Positions 15,663 to 25,467 of a stretch of DNA of 64,000 bases are shown in pieces. Each line of letters begins with the position of its first letter. Position 1 is the stretch's first letter. The stretch covers positions 489,510-553,509 of the forward strand of contig NZ_LIPF01000006.1 in the NCBI RefSeq assembly GCF_001905385.1. Direction: 5' to 3'. The position numbers were made by a program, and so were the translations under genes. This DNA comes from Streptomyces sp. CB02414. GTDB lineage: Bacteria > Actinomycetota > Actinomycetes > Streptomycetales > Streptomycetaceae. The notes under the pieces are model-generated. The model did not search any database, was not told where the DNA came from, and saw nothing but the letters and a program-made list of their open reading frames with translations.

Positions 15663-18600
15663 GGGGTCTCCTCACCTGTGAGGGCGGTCTGGATCAGCTG
15701 GTGGGGACGGCCGCGCCGGACGAGGGTGCCCCGGCCCGGCGGCTGCGGCGTGAGGTACAGACCGGGGAAGATCTGGCCCTCGGTGCGGTCGCCGGTCATC
15801 AGGAGGGTGGTCGTGCCTGTCTCGCGCAGAGCGGTCAGCAGGGGCTCGTAAAGGGCCCGGGACGATCCGGCGGCCCGGCGGGCCACGACGAAGTGCAGGC
15901 CGATGTCCTGGGCGGACGAGACGTAGGGCAGGAAGGGCGCCAGGGGCTGCTGGCCGGCGGTCGTGAGGATGTCGTAGTCGTCGACGAGGATCACGATCCG
16001 CGGCCCGGTGAACGCCGGTTCGTCCCCGGGCAGGGCGTCGGGGTCCGCGGTGTCCGGCAGGCGTTTGTCCAGTTCGGCGGCGATGCCGGTGGACAGGGCC
16101 GCGGCGAGCTTGGCGTTGTGGGCGTAGCCGCCGCGGTAGGGCTCGGGGATCGCGCCGCGCAGTCCGCGCCGGGGGTCGTAGACGCCGAAGACGAGGTCCT
16201 TGTCGGAGTGGAGCTCGACGAGCCGTCCGGCGATCAGCTTCAGCAGGTTGGTCTTGCCGCACTCGTTGTCGCCGAGGATCAGCAGGTGCTGGTCCTGGCC
16301 GAAGAGGTCGAGCAGCGCGGGGGCGAGGGCGTCCTGGTCGACGCCGAGGGGTATGCGGTGCGGCTCGGCCGCCGGGGACGGGAGCCGGGCGGCGGGCAGC
16401 CGGGTGGGCAGGACGCGGACGGGCGGGGCGACGTCGCCGTGCCAGGAGGCCCGGAGGGTGCGCGCGGTCCGTTCGAGGGCGGGGCCCAGGTCGTCGGTGA
16501 CGGCGCGGCCGTCGATGCGGGGCAGCGCGGTGTGGGCGAACAGCTTGCCGTCGGTCAGCACGCGGCCCGGCACGTCCGGGGCCAGGGTCTCGGACAGCTT
16601 GCGGTCGATGGAGGAGTCGGCGGGGTCGTTGAGCCGCAGCTCGACACGCGTGCCGAACATCGACTGGGTGGCGATGCGGACGTCGTTCCAGCGCAGCATG
16701 GCGGCGACGACGTGCACTCCGTAGCCGCCGCCCCGCTTGAGCAGGTCGGTCACCGCGTCCTCGAGATCGGCGAACTCGTCCCGCAGGGCACCGAACCCGT
16801 CGACGAGGAGAACCACGTCGGTGGCGCCCAGCTCGGGGAGCCTCCCCTGGGCGCGCAGCTGCCGCAGCCGGTCGACGGAGTCGATCCCGTGCTCGCGGAA
16901 CACTTCCTCCCGCCGGGCCAGCATCGCGCGCACCTCGGCGACCGTGCGGGCGGCCCGCTCGTGGTCGGCACGTCCCGCGATGCCGCCGACGTGCGGGAGC
17001 CCGGCGAGGGCCGACAGACCGCCCCCGGCCAGGTCGAGGCCGTACACGGCGACGTCCTGCGGGGTGTGGGTGAGCGCCAGGGAGAGGGCCAGGGTGCGCA
17101 GCAGCGTGGTCTTGCCGGACTGCGGTCCGCCGACGACCGCCGCGTGGCCGCCGACGACCGTGAGGTCCAGCAGCCAGGGCCGCTGATACTGCCGGGCCGG
17201 GTCGTCGACGGTGCCGAGCGGCACGCGCAACGGCCCGGCCGTCTCGGCGAGGCGCAGGCCCCCGGGCCCGGCGCGCAGCGGACCCGCGGCGCCGTCGAGG
17301 GTCGTCGCCTCGGGCAGCGGTGGCAGCCAGATGCGACGCACCGGGGCCCCGGCCGCGGCGAGCTGATCGACCATGACGGACAGGACGGTCGGCCCGGTCT
17401 CCCGCCTGGTCGCGACCGGTTCGTCGACCGGCTCCGTCCCGGACTCCTCCGGTGCGCCGTAGACCGGGTAGGGGCGGGCGAGCGGCTCGTCGGCGCGTTC
17501 CTCGCGCGGCGTCGGACCGCGGTAGGCGCCGGAGACGTACCCGGCCTTGAACCGCTCGTAGGTTGAGGTGTCGACCTTCAGGTAGCCGAAGCCCGGCAGC
17601 GGCGGCAGGTGGAAGGCGTCGGTGGTGTCGAGGACGGTGCGGGACTCGTCGGCGGAGAACGTGCGCAGTCCCAGCCGGTACGACAGGTAGGTGTCCAGGC
17701 CCTTGAGCTTGCCGCCCTCGATGCGCTGGCTGGACAGCAGCAGGTGCACGCCGATGGAGCGGCCGATGCGGCCGATGGACAGGAACAGGTCGATGAAGTC
17801 GGGCTTGGCGGTGATCAGCTCACCGAACTCGTCGATGACGACGAAGAGATGCGGGAGCGGCTCCAGTTCCGGCCGGGTCGTGGCGCGCAGGGCCGCGTAG
17901 TGGCCGATGTCGGCGACGTCCCCCGCGTCCTTCAGCACCTGCTGACGGCGCTGGACCTCACCGGCGAGGCTGGAGTGGACGCGTTCGACGAGGCCGGCCC
18001 GGTTCTCCAGGTTGGTGATCACACCGGCCACGTGCGGGAGCCGGGCGAAGGGCGCGAAGGTGGCGCCGCCCTTGTAGTCGACGAGCACCAGGGCCAGGTC
18101 GTCGGGCGAGTGGGTGGTGGCCAGCGCGAGGACGAGGGTGCGCAGCAGTTCGCTCTTGCCCGAGCCGGTGGCACCGACGCACAGGCCGTGCGGCCCCATA
18201 CCGAGCTGCGAGGACTCCTTGAGGTCGAGCAGTACCGGCTCGTGCCGGTCGGTGAGCCCGATCGGCACGCGCAGGAAGTCCCGCTCGCCGCGTGGCGCCC
18301 AGAGCCGGGTCAGGTCGAGGGCGGCCGGGTCCTCGATTCCGAGCAGTGCGGGGAAGTCGACCGGGCCGGAGACGGGAGTGCCGTCGGCCGCGGACTCCGC
18401 GGACAGCCGCAGCGGGGCGAGCATGCGGGCGATGCCCTCGGCGCCGGGGACGGTGACGTCGTCGACGGTGCCTTGGGTGGCGGCGTCTCGAGTGGTGCCG
18501 CGCAGATCGTCGACGACGACGCGGTCACCCTCGACGGTGATGCGCACGCTCACCTGGTCGGGCTCGTGCACCTGCTCCCGCAGCAGGTGCAGCACGGTGA

Positions 18601-19642
18601 CGCCCATGGCCGCCGGGCCGACCGCCGAGTCCGGCAGCGGAAGGTCGGAGGCGGTGTCGCCGTAGGAGTCGTTGATCACGAGCAGCCGGCCGGTGAGGCG
18701 CAACGCGTCCGGCCCCGACAGTCCGCGCCGCACCTCGGCGGCGTAGGCGGCACGCTGCCGCAGATCGGGCAGGCACAGCCGGGCGAGCCGGACGAGATCC
18801 GGGGCGATCCGCCGGGCGGCGACCGGACCGTCGTACGTCTGCGGGTCGAGGACGTGCGGCAGCCACTTCGCCCAGGCCCACTCGTGCTCGTCGCCGGTGG
18901 CGAGGGCGAGCGAGACGTCGTCGGGCGCGTGCGTGACGGCGGTCTGGACGAGCAGCGCCCGGGCGACGCGCAGTACGTCGTCGCGCTCACCGATGACGGT
19001 GACGTTGCCCGCCCGGTCCAGCGGCACCGTGAGCGGGAAGTCGGCGGCGGTGGCGAAGCGGCCGCGCAGCGCCCGGGCCTCGTTGAGCATGAACGGGTCC
19101 GGCGGAGTGAGCACCCCACCGGCCTGGTTCTGCCCGATGGCCAGTTCCTGGACGGGTACTTCGCCGCTGCCCAGCCGCGGATGCAGGAAGTCGGCGTCGC
19201 CGCGGCGGCGTTCCCACAGCCGTGCCGGGTCCCGGACGAGGTCGTACAGCGCCTCGGGCGGCGGGTTGAGTCCGCGGGCCGCACGTCGCCGCTGCCGTTC
19301 CTCGCCTCCCAGTTCCTCCCGCAGTTCCTCCAAGTACTCCAGATACCGCTCGCGCTGCACGCGCCGCGTGCGCTGGGCCTTGCCGCGCTGCGACAGGAAC
19401 AGCGCCACCGCGCCGAACAGCGCGGCGACCAGCACCACGGCACCGACCACGGCGAACCGGCTGTTGCGGATGACGGTCATCAGCACGACCGAGCTGATCA
19501 CACCGGCCATCGGCAGCAGGGCGGTGGCCGCGTTGCCGACCTTGCCCTCGGGCAGGTTCGGCGGCGGCTCGATCGTGCGCGGCCCGGCGGGGGCGGCGGG
19601 GCGGGTGGAGCGCGCCGGACGGTGGACGAGTCGCCGGGTCAT
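15659..19642 (-). CDS. eccC: Type VII secretion ATPase EccC
   Basis: A 1327-residue FtsK/SpoIIIE-type motor, full length for a fused EccCa-EccCb. Transmembrane segments lie at about 40-58 and 64-84. Three ATPase domains follow. The first has Walker A GATGSGKS (490-497) and Walker B VVIDEFGE (601-608). The second has GGPQSGKT (838-845) with a changed Walker B (LLVDGFGA, no Glu). The third has GDNECGKT (1124-1131) with VDDYD. In EccC proteins the first domain is the active one and the others bind substrate signal peptides; the pattern here agrees. ATG 19642 overlaps the MinD-like stop by 4 bp. It is the motor for export of the WXG100 and toxin proteins encoded downstream in the locus. Confidence 0.95.
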   Translation of the reverse strand: MTRRLVHRPARSTRPAAPAGPRTIEPPPNLPEGKVGNAATALLPMAGVISSVVLMTVIRNSRFAVVGAVVLVAALFGAVALFLSQRGKAQRTRRVQRERYLEYLEELREELGGEERQRRRAARGLNPPPEALYDLVRDPARLWERRRGDADFLHPRLGSGEVPVQELAIGQNQAGGVLTPPDPFMLNEARALRGRFATAADFPLTVPLDRAGNVTVIGERDDVLRVARALLVQTAVTHAPDDVSLALATGDEHEWAWAKWLPHVLDPQTYDGPVAARRIAPDLVRLARLCLPDLRQRAAYAAEVRRGLSGPDALRLTGRLLVINDSYGDTASDLPLPDSAVGPAAMGVTVLHLLREQVHEPDQVSVRITVEGDRVVVDDLRGTTRDAATQGTVDDVTVPGAEGIARMLAPLRLSAESAADGTPVSGPVDFPALLGIEDPAALDLTRLWAPRGERDFLRVPIGLTDRHEPVLLDLKESSQLGMGPHGLCVGATGSGKSELLRTLVLALATTHSPDDLALVLVDYKGGATFAPFARLPHVAGVITNLENRAGLVERVHSSLAGEVQRRQQVLKDAGDVADIGHYAALRATTRPELEPLPHLFVVIDEFGELITAKPDFIDLFLSIGRIGRSIGVHLLLSSQRIEGGKLKGLDTYLSYRLGLRTFSADESRTVLDTTDAFHLPPLPGFGYLKVDTSTYERFKAGYVSGAYRGPTPREERADEPLARPYPVYGAPEESGTEPVDEPVATRRETGPTVLSVMVDQLAAAGAPVRRIWLPPLPEATTLDGAAGPLRAGPGGLRLAETAGPLRVPLGTVDDPARQYQRPWLLDLTVVGGHAAVVGGPQSGKTTLLRTLALSLALTHTPQDVAVYGLDLAGGGLSALAGLPHVGGIAGRADHERAARTVAEVRAMLARREEVFREHGIDSVDRLRQLRAQGRLPELGATDVVLLVDGFGALRDEFADLEDAVTDLLKRGGGYGVHVVAAMLRWNDVRIATQSMFGTRVELRLNDPADSSIDRKLSETLAPDVPGRVLTDGKLFAHTALPRIDGRAVTDDLGPALERTARTLRASWHGDVAPPVRVLPTRLPAARLPSPAAEPHRIPLGVDQDALAPALLDLFGQDQHLLILGDNECGKTNLLKLIAGRLVELHSDKDLVFGVYDPRRGLRGAIPEPYRGGYAHNAKLAAALSTGIAAELDKRLPDTADPDALPGDEPAFTGPRIVILVDDYDILTTAGQQPLAPFLPYVSSAQDIGLHFVVARRAAGSSRALYEPLLTALRETGTTTLLMTGDRTEGQIFPGLYLTPQPPGRGTLVRRGRPHQLIQTALTGEETP

Positions 19643-20769
19643 CGCACCCTCACCGCCCGCCGCATCACCTCGGCGGCCAGACGGACGGCCGCGTCCCGGG
19701 TGTCGCGGGCCAGTTTGGCGGTGTGGATGGGGCCTCCTTGGGCCAGGTGCCGGTCGTAGGGCAGGGCGACCACGGTCACGCCGGGTTCGCGCAGGTGCGC
19801 GGCGGCCGCCTTGGTGTCGAGCGTGGCGTCGGGAGTGGCGGCGCTGAGCGCGACCACGGTCGAGGCGAGCGCCGAGTGGGGGAGGCTCGCCAGCCAGTCG
19901 AGCACCTGCCGGGTGCCGTGGACGCCTTCGGCGGTCATCGGCGCGACCACCACCCGGGCGTGGGCGGTGTCCATCGCCGTACGCGCCACCTCGCCCGGGA
20001 GCGTCTCGCAGTCCACGACGGTGACCGCGAAGTACCGGCGCAGGGCGAGGGTGACGGTGCGGTAGGTGGCCACGTCGAGCGGAGCGCCGACCCGGCCCTG
20101 CCCGGCGGGCAGCAGCCAGCCCCCGTCGGCCACGGGCACCAGGTAGCCGGTGACGTCGGTGAGCTGCATGGCCGGGGTGAGGATGCGGGCGAGATCACCG
20201 GCCGACCAGCGCACCGACTCCGCGCCCATGCGCACCGGCAGCGTGCCGAGGGCGGCATCGGCCTCCAGCGTCAGGACCGGGTCCTGCCGGTAGTGGTTGA
20301 GGGTGCGGCCGAGCAGCGCCGAGACGGTGGACTTGCCGACCCCGCCCCGGATCGAGGTGACGGCGACGACCCGGCCGGTGGTGACGGGCTGCTGCAGTTC
20401 CTCCGCGTACCGCGTCTGTTCGGCCACTTCCCGCCCGGCGGACGCGGTGAGCCGCCGCAGGCCGGCCCCGGCCCGCCGCGCGGTGGAGTCACCGTGCCGG
20501 GGGCGGCCGAGGGCTATGGCGAGGCGGGGGTCGATGGTGGGGAGGGACTCGGGGGCGGGGGCCGGGGAAGAGGCGGCGGGCGCGGGTGTCCGGGGGTCGC
20601 GGGTCTGCGGGGAGGCGGAAGCCTTGGACCGCACCTCGGGCCGGACCTCGGACCGAGGCTCGGACCGCGCCCCGGGGTCGGCCGAGTGTGAGGCACCGCC
20701 CCCGGACTGCGGGCCGTCCGTCAACTCCCGCACCAGATCCCGCTGCCAGTCACCGTCACCCGTCGTCAT
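19639..20769 (-). CDS. MinD/ParA-like ATPase of the type VII locus
   Basis: A 376-residue protein from ATG 20769. The first 100 residues are charged and disordered (Arg/Ser/Pro-rich). The deviant Walker A SIRGGVGKST lies in VTSIRGGVGKSTVSALLGRT, with the signature Lys before GKS replaced by Gly-Gly; D in EADAALG marks the switch. The C-terminus resembles SCO5717-type growth-regulating ATPases found in Streptomyces ESX loci, and mycobacterial EspI-like proteins. It lies between eccD and eccC and overlaps eccC. It probably regulates or positions the secretion machine at the membrane. Confidence 0.82.
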   Translation of the reverse strand: MTTGDGDWQRDLVRELTDGPQSGGGASHSADPGARSEPRSEVRPEVRSKASASPQTRDPRTPAPAASSPAPAPESLPTIDPRLAIALGRPRHGDSTARRAGAGLRRLTASAGREVAEQTRYAEELQQPVTTGRVVAVTSIRGGVGKSTVSALLGRTLNHYRQDPVLTLEADAALGTLPVRMGAESVRWSAGDLARILTPAMQLTDVTGYLVPVADGGWLLPAGQGRVGAPLDVATYRTVTLALRRYFAVTVVDCETLPGEVARTAMDTAHARVVVAPMTAEGVHGTRQVLDWLASLPHSALASTVVALSAATPDATLDTKAAAAHLREPGVTVVALPYDRHLAQGGPIHTAKLARDTRDAAVRLAAEVMRRAVRVR

Positions 20770-20805
20770 ACCGATCCCCACCCCGCGTCCGCTTCCCGCC
20801 AGTCC

Positions 20806-22167
20806 TCAGGCGAAGGTGTCGAGAAGCCGCGCGTAGACGCCGAACGCGCCCAGGAGCAGCGGCAGCAGGGCGATCACCGCGACGGACTCCAGCACGTCAC
20901 CGACCCGCCGCAGACGCACCCGGACGTGCTCGGCGGGCTCCACGGTGAGCACCAGCAGCGGCAGCAGGGCCAGCAGGCCGAACACCGCGAGGGGCCCGGC
21001 CGCCCCCGCGTACTCGCTCCACAGCACGACGAGCCGTACGGCGACGACCGCGGCGGCGGCGAACAGCACCACGACCTCGACGGCGAGCGGGAACGTGCGG
21101 GCCCGCAACGCGAGCGCGACGGTCACGGCGACGGCGACCAGTACCGTCCACACGGAGACCGTGCGCAGCACCAGCAGGCCGCCCGCCCCGGCGGACACGG
21201 CGAGAACGACCGTCGCGAGCACCAGCCCGCGGTGGGTGGCGGCGAGCGCGGTGGAGACGTCGTAGCGGCTCACGGACGTTCCGGCGGCCCGCCGGTCGTC
21301 CAGGGCCGTGAGCCCGGACGCCATCAGTGCCAGCCGCGGCAGCACACCGAGTACGACGACGCAGACCACGGCCGCGACCGCACCGGCGCGCGCGGAGTCG
21401 TCCTGCAACGCCAGCACGGCTTCCCACAGCACGAGGCACCCGGCGAGCGCACCGCCCCCGACCAGCGCACCGCGCCCGAGCGGCGTGACCCACCCGGCGA
21501 GCAGGAGCACGACGGTCACAGCGGCACCGACACCCGCCAACCGCGCGGCTCCGCCCCACCCATTGGCGTCGGCACCGGCCCACGCCCCGAGGCAGGCCAG
21601 AACGGCCGCGGTGACCAGCAGCGTCACGGCCGGCGCCTGCCGCCGCGCCCGCCCGCACAGCACCCCGGCCGCCGCGCACAGCAGCGCGGCGACGAGCGCA
21701 CCCGCACTCGCGCCGACGGCGGAGAACTCGCCGCGCGCGAACACGGCTGCGGCGAGGGCGAAAAGAACCGTCGCACCCCCGGCGACGGCACGGCGCACGG
21801 CAGGCCGCCAGCGCCACGCCCGCACGTCGAGATCATCGGCGACTTCGTCGGTGACGTCGTGCACGACGGGCGCGGAGGGAGCGTCCTCGGCCCGCACCAG
21901 CCGCAGCACGGCACCGTCCGGCACGCCGGCCGACTCCAGAGTGCCGTCGTGCGCGAGGGCGGACCCGTCCGGCAGCACGAGGTGCCGCAACTCCGGCCGC
22001 TCCCCCACCCGGTCGTCCAGCAACCGCATGACCTCGGGCAACAACACCCCGACGGGCTCCCGCGACGGCAACACGAGATCCACCCGACGCCGCTCACCGA
22101 CCAGGGTGACTCTGCTGAGCGCGGTGCGGTTCGCGGCCGCGGTACGGCTCAGGGACCCCGTGGACAT
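20806..22167 (-). CDS. eccD: Type VII secretion membrane channel protein EccD
   Basis: A 453-residue protein from ATG 22167 (GTG 22170 also possible). Residues about 18-95 form a YukD-type ubiquitin-like domain (SRVTLVGERRRVDLVLPSRE, PDGAVLRLVRAED). About eleven transmembrane segments follow from residue 130 onward, the standard EccD architecture. In ESX systems EccD dimers form the membrane channel vestibule. It precedes the MinD-like gene by 36 bp. Confidence 0.92.
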   Translation of the reverse strand: MSTGSLSRTAAANRTALSRVTLVGERRRVDLVLPSREPVGVLLPEVMRLLDDRVGERPELRHLVLPDGSALAHDGTLESAGVPDGAVLRLVRAEDAPSAPVVHDVTDEVADDLDVRAWRWRPAVRRAVAGGATVLFALAAAVFARGEFSAVGASAGALVAALLCAAAGVLCGRARRQAPAVTLLVTAAVLACLGAWAGADANGWGGAARLAGVGAAVTVVLLLAGWVTPLGRGALVGGGALAGCLVLWEAVLALQDDSARAGAVAAVVCVVVLGVLPRLALMASGLTALDDRRAAGTSVSRYDVSTALAATHRGLVLATVVLAVSAGAGGLLVLRTVSVWTVLVAVAVTVALALRARTFPLAVEVVVLFAAAAVVAVRLVVLWSEYAGAAGPLAVFGLLALLPLLVLTVEPAEHVRVRLRRVGDVLESVAVIALLPLLLGAFGVYARLLDTFA

Positions 22168-22183
22168 CACGTGTTCGAACCTA

Positions 22184-22477
22184 TCATCGTATAGAAGCCG
22201 TTACCGAAGGTGACGGCACAGCGGTCGCGCCCCTCGAGATCGGCCGCTCCGAAGCCCGGTACGGGTCCTCTCCGATGACCCGGTGCGCCACGAACGACCA
22301 CCCCACGCACCCGGCACACACCACCGCCGCGATCACGATCCCGGCGACCACCTTCCCCAGCCGCTCGTCGACGGACCGCCGCTGCCGCTGGGCACCGAAG
22401 AGAAGCGCGTCTCGGATGCGCCGGCGGCGGACGGAGACGGACTCGAGGAGCTGGTTGTCGTAGTCGTGGGCGGTCAT
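22184..22477 (-). CDS. Small single-pass membrane protein of the type VII locus
   Basis: A 97-residue protein from ATG 22477. The N-terminus is basic (SVSVRRRRIRDALLFGAQRQRR), one hydrophobic segment follows (KVVAGIVIAAVVCAGCVGWSFV, about 42-63), and a short extracytoplasmic tail ends it. It lies 17 bp before eccD. Small proteins of this form sit beside eccD in Streptomyces ESX loci; function unknown. It could be a stand-in for the N-terminal anchor part of a missing EccB or EccE, but no sequence evidence supports this. Confidence 0.7.
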   Translation of the reverse strand: MTAHDYDNQLLESVSVRRRRIRDALLFGAQRQRRSVDERLGKVVAGIVIAAVVCAGCVGWSFVAHRVIGEDPYRASERPISRGATAVPSPSVTASIR

Positions 22478-22545
22478 GGTGCATACCTACTCGGTCCATT
22501 GGGGCGTTCGGTTGTGAGCCATGCGCGGCCACCCCTGAGCCTCGC

Positions 22546-23190
22546 TCAGAGTTTGTCAGTAACGTTCGGGCCAGTCCCGTCGTCAAGCGCGTCGGCAGTC
22601 GCGATTCCAAGGTCCGTCGCGGACCCGAAATATGTGGCCTCCCCGGGTTCGGCCCGCACCCCCAGCACCGCATTGAGCTCCTCCAAGGCATCGGCAAGAC
22701 GGGGAGCGTTGTGTTGGTAGATCTGGGGATGCGGCCTGCCGGCGAAGTCGAACCATGCCCAGATGTCATGGTGAACCAACACCTCAGCCGATAGGCCGAC
22801 CGGAGCAGGCGAGACGGAAAGCTCGATAAGTCGAGGTTCGCGACGGGCCATACCGTTCGCGTCGATCCAGCTCCCCGCACCGATCACGTGCAGGTCATCG
22901 ACTTCAGCGTTGGGAAACCCCGAGGGACGGGTGTTGACAACTCGCTCCGGAAGCAGCTCGTCACCGAGCGGCACCGTTAGAGACAGTCTGGTCGTCACAC
23001 CGATACCGCCGGCGTCGAGCACATACCATCCATACTCAAGGCTGTGCGGAGTCAGCAGTTCGCGCTTTCGAAGAACCTCGGCCATTGTCGCCGCCGTTGC
23101 CAGCGCGGACTCCAAGCCCGGAGCAGCTACTTCTTCGAGATCCCAAAACCATGAACCGCATTCGCGTGGGGCACGCATAAGAGTCGACAT
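22546..23190 (-). CDS. Putative immunity protein for the adjacent toxin
   Basis: A 214-residue cytosolic protein from ATG 23190, starting 9 bp after the toxin stop. No family is recognised. It is acidic, has no signal peptide or membrane helix, and contains WFWDLEEVAAPGLESALATA and HHDIWAWFDFAGRPHPQIYQ. The position directly after the variable C-terminal toxin domain, and the lower GC shared with that toxin end, are the hallmarks of an immunity gene in polymorphic toxin systems. The role is inferred from context only. Confidence 0.55.
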   Translation of the reverse strand: MSTLMRAPRECGSWFWDLEEVAAPGLESALATAATMAEVLRKRELLTPHSLEYGWYVLDAGGIGVTTRLSLTVPLGDELLPERVVNTRPSGFPNAEVDDLHVIGAGSWIDANGMARREPRLIELSVSPAPVGLSAEVLVHHDIWAWFDFAGRPHPQIYQHNAPRLADALEELNAVLGVRAEPGEATYFGSATDLGIATADALDDGTGPNVTDKL

Positions 23191-23199
23191 AGATGTTCC

Positions 23200-25467
23200 T
23201 TACGGGAAGACAGGGCCGTTGGGCGGAACGGTGACAGACCCGTCCGTGAACCGCAAATGGAACGTGGCACCTGCTCTCCTGGCCTGGAATTCGACTACGG
23301 TCAGCATCTTAGCGTTGAGGTCCGCCATCGACTGATGCACATCCAGAACAGCAATCTTTGCGTCGGCGACACCCCCCACGAGCTGATCAGCTGCTTTTTT
23401 GCTCGCACTCTTGATGCCGGCGATGGTGTCGACATCTTTGAGCTGGTAACCGTAATGAGGTGTCCCGTCCGCGCGAAGCGTGGTGACGTCGAGATCAAGG
23501 CCGGTCACTTCGTCTTTGAGCTCGAAGGCCATGTCATTGAAGCCTCGACTCTGCAACTCTGTCGCGTGACTCAAAGCCATGTGCGCCGCGGGGAGCATGC
23601 TCTTGCTTGCTTTACTAGCCCCCTGCTTACACATTCGCAGTATCTCGTCATAGTTCTTAACCCCTCTGAGGTGTCCCCGCGATACAAGGTCTGCGATATC
23701 GGACCCGAACTGATCCTTTCTGAGGGTCCTAAGGACGCGAGCCTGATCCTCCGGAGGTATTTTGGCTCTTTGAAGTTCCTCGAGTACGCCCGGTTCCTGA
23801 TCAGGAAGCATTGGCCCGGAAGGTGAACCCGAAGTCGCCGCCCCTTGGCTGTATCTCTCCGGTTCGATGCCATCGAGAAGCACGCGTGGTGCGCCACCCC
23901 TCCCTCCACCCCCAGGCGGCGGTGCGACATTGGCGCCGCTTCCCGCCAGGCCGCTTGAGCCATCAGCGGTGGCGCTCGTGGGATGCCCCGGTGATCGTGG
24001 CTCGACGTCGCCGCCGTGACCGGCCGAGACCTGTCCGCCGCCGGAGCCCGACGGCCCGTCCCGACCTGGCCCGCGCGCCACATGGTCTCCCAAGTGCGCG
24101 GCCGCCTCTGATGGCCTGACCCCGGCAAGTTCCCTTTCTCGCGTCCACTCGGGTGTGGCCTGGGTTTCGACGGAGCGTTCCCGCGCGGGCACGCCTGTGA
24201 CAACTTCACCGTTCTTTCTGATCACGATGCTGCCGTCTTCGATGACGAGGACAGTGCGACCGGTCGCGTCAGTGTGCTCCAGGACGCTGGTAACGGTGCG
24301 TGACGCTGGGAGGTAATCGGCGCCACGCAGTCTCTCCGTCACCGCTGCGATCCGAGGCATGGCGATTCCCGTCACCTTGGCCGCCGCGCTGACCGGGTCA
24401 ATTGCGTCGCCGACCTTGGCAACGGTCGCCGCGACCTTGGCCGTCGTACCTGCCTTGCCGGCCGAGGCCACCTTCAGCGGACCGACGCCCAGGGTCAGAA
24501 CGTTGAAGACCACCGTGGCGGATGCCCGCGCAGGGTTCTCGGACCACATGTCCCAGGCAACCAGGGACTTGCCGAACTCCTTGGCGTACACCTTGCTGCC
24601 CTGAGCGAATTCGGTAGCCCATATCCCCTCAGGCTCCTGACCGCCGGCCTCCATGAGGTAGGTCTCCGCGCCGACGACCACCCGGGCGAGGCCGGACCAC
24701 GTGTCCTTGAAGGCTTGCTCACCGTTCATGCCGGACATCGAGAGAATGCCGTCGACCGTGCCCCAGACGTTGTCGACGATCAGCCCGTCCCACACAAAGC
24801 TCTTCACCGTGTGCTGGAGGTAGTAGTCGAAGTCGTCTATGTCCCACCAGTCGTGGTGCTGGGTCACGGGAGTGCCCCAGGGAAGCTCCTCCGCCTGATC
24901 CAAGACGTCCGTGCTGTAGCCGTAGAGGTGCGCTCCGAGGGGCACGAACTGTTTGGCGCCCGTGTTCAGCACGTACTGCGTGCCGCCGACCAGAGCCGTG
25001 ATCTTGTTGTTGCAGGCAATCTCGGCCGCCGCGAAGGCGTGCTGCGCGGCGTTCACGTCGTGCAGCAGCGCTCGGTGCTCATCGACCTTGTCGGCGTCCT
25101 TGGCCCACTTCTCGTCGATCTCCCCGGTACTCGTCTTCAGCCCCGCGACAAAAGTGGCTGCCTGGCTCTGCAACTGCTGCAGCCGCTTGGCGATGGGAGC
25201 CACCTCCGCCGCGTAGGTGCGCAAGGCATCAGCCACCGTGGCGAGCTTGTCCCCGAAGCTGTCCGCGGCGTCGCGTGCCGGTGCCGTGGAGGCGAACAGG
25301 TCCTCGGCCTCCGGCGCCTCGTAGAAGGCCGAGAGACCCTGGAACTGCCGATGCGCCTCCCCGCCCGCCTGACGGACACCGTCCGACTCGTCGCGCAGTG
25401 CGTCGATGTGCTGCTCAAGCTGTCCCAGGTCCCCCGTGAACAGCGGAATGGCCGCCGGCTCGATCAC
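23200..25467 (-). CDS. Type VII-associated polymorphic toxin-like protein
   Basis: A 755-residue protein from GTG 25467, overlapping the DUF6507-like stop. Residues 1-150 are helical and coiled-coil-like, as in long LXG/WXG-type substrates. Residues 200-400 form a central region with WWDIDDFDYYLQHT and a hydrophobic stretch (VVFNVLTLGVGPLKVASAGK). A Gly/Pro/Ser-rich linker runs from about 455 to 555. The C-terminal 195 residues (bases about 23200-23790) are a distinct globular domain with acidic residues E649, D658 and D660, then YQLK (674-677), a pattern like PD-(D/E)XK nucleases. The C-terminal end has lower GC than the N-terminal part. It is probably exported by the EccC/EccD system and kills or inhibits neighbours. 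Confidence 0.72.
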   Translation of the reverse strand: MIEPAAIPLFTGDLGQLEQHIDALRDESDGVRQAGGEAHRQFQGLSAFYEAPEAEDLFASTAPARDAADSFGDKLATVADALRTYAAEVAPIAKRLQQLQSQAATFVAGLKTSTGEIDEKWAKDADKVDEHRALLHDVNAAQHAFAAAEIACNNKITALVGGTQYVLNTGAKQFVPLGAHLYGYSTDVLDQAEELPWGTPVTQHHDWWDIDDFDYYLQHTVKSFVWDGLIVDNVWGTVDGILSMSGMNGEQAFKDTWSGLARVVVGAETYLMEAGGQEPEGIWATEFAQGSKVYAKEFGKSLVAWDMWSENPARASATVVFNVLTLGVGPLKVASAGKAGTTAKVAATVAKVGDAIDPVSAAAKVTGIAMPRIAAVTERLRGADYLPASRTVTSVLEHTDATGRTVLVIEDGSIVIRKNGEVVTGVPARERSVETQATPEWTRERELAGVRPSEAAAHLGDHVARGPGRDGPSGSGGGQVSAGHGGDVEPRSPGHPTSATADGSSGLAGSGANVAPPPGGGGRGGAPRVLLDGIEPERYSQGAATSGSPSGPMLPDQEPGVLEELQRAKIPPEDQARVLRTLRKDQFGSDIADLVSRGHLRGVKNYDEILRMCKQGASKASKSMLPAAHMALSHATELQSRGFNDMAFELKDEVTGLDLDVTTLRADGTPHYGYQLKDVDTIAGIKSASKKAADQLVGGVADAKIAVLDVHQSMADLNAKMLTVVEFQARRAGATFHLRFTDGSVTVPPNGPVFP

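Noticed and set aside
22171..22183. Separate EccB gene near eccD
   Set aside because: No reading frame with an N-terminal anchor and large outer domain exists between the lipoprotein and eccD; the 97-residue protein is too small.
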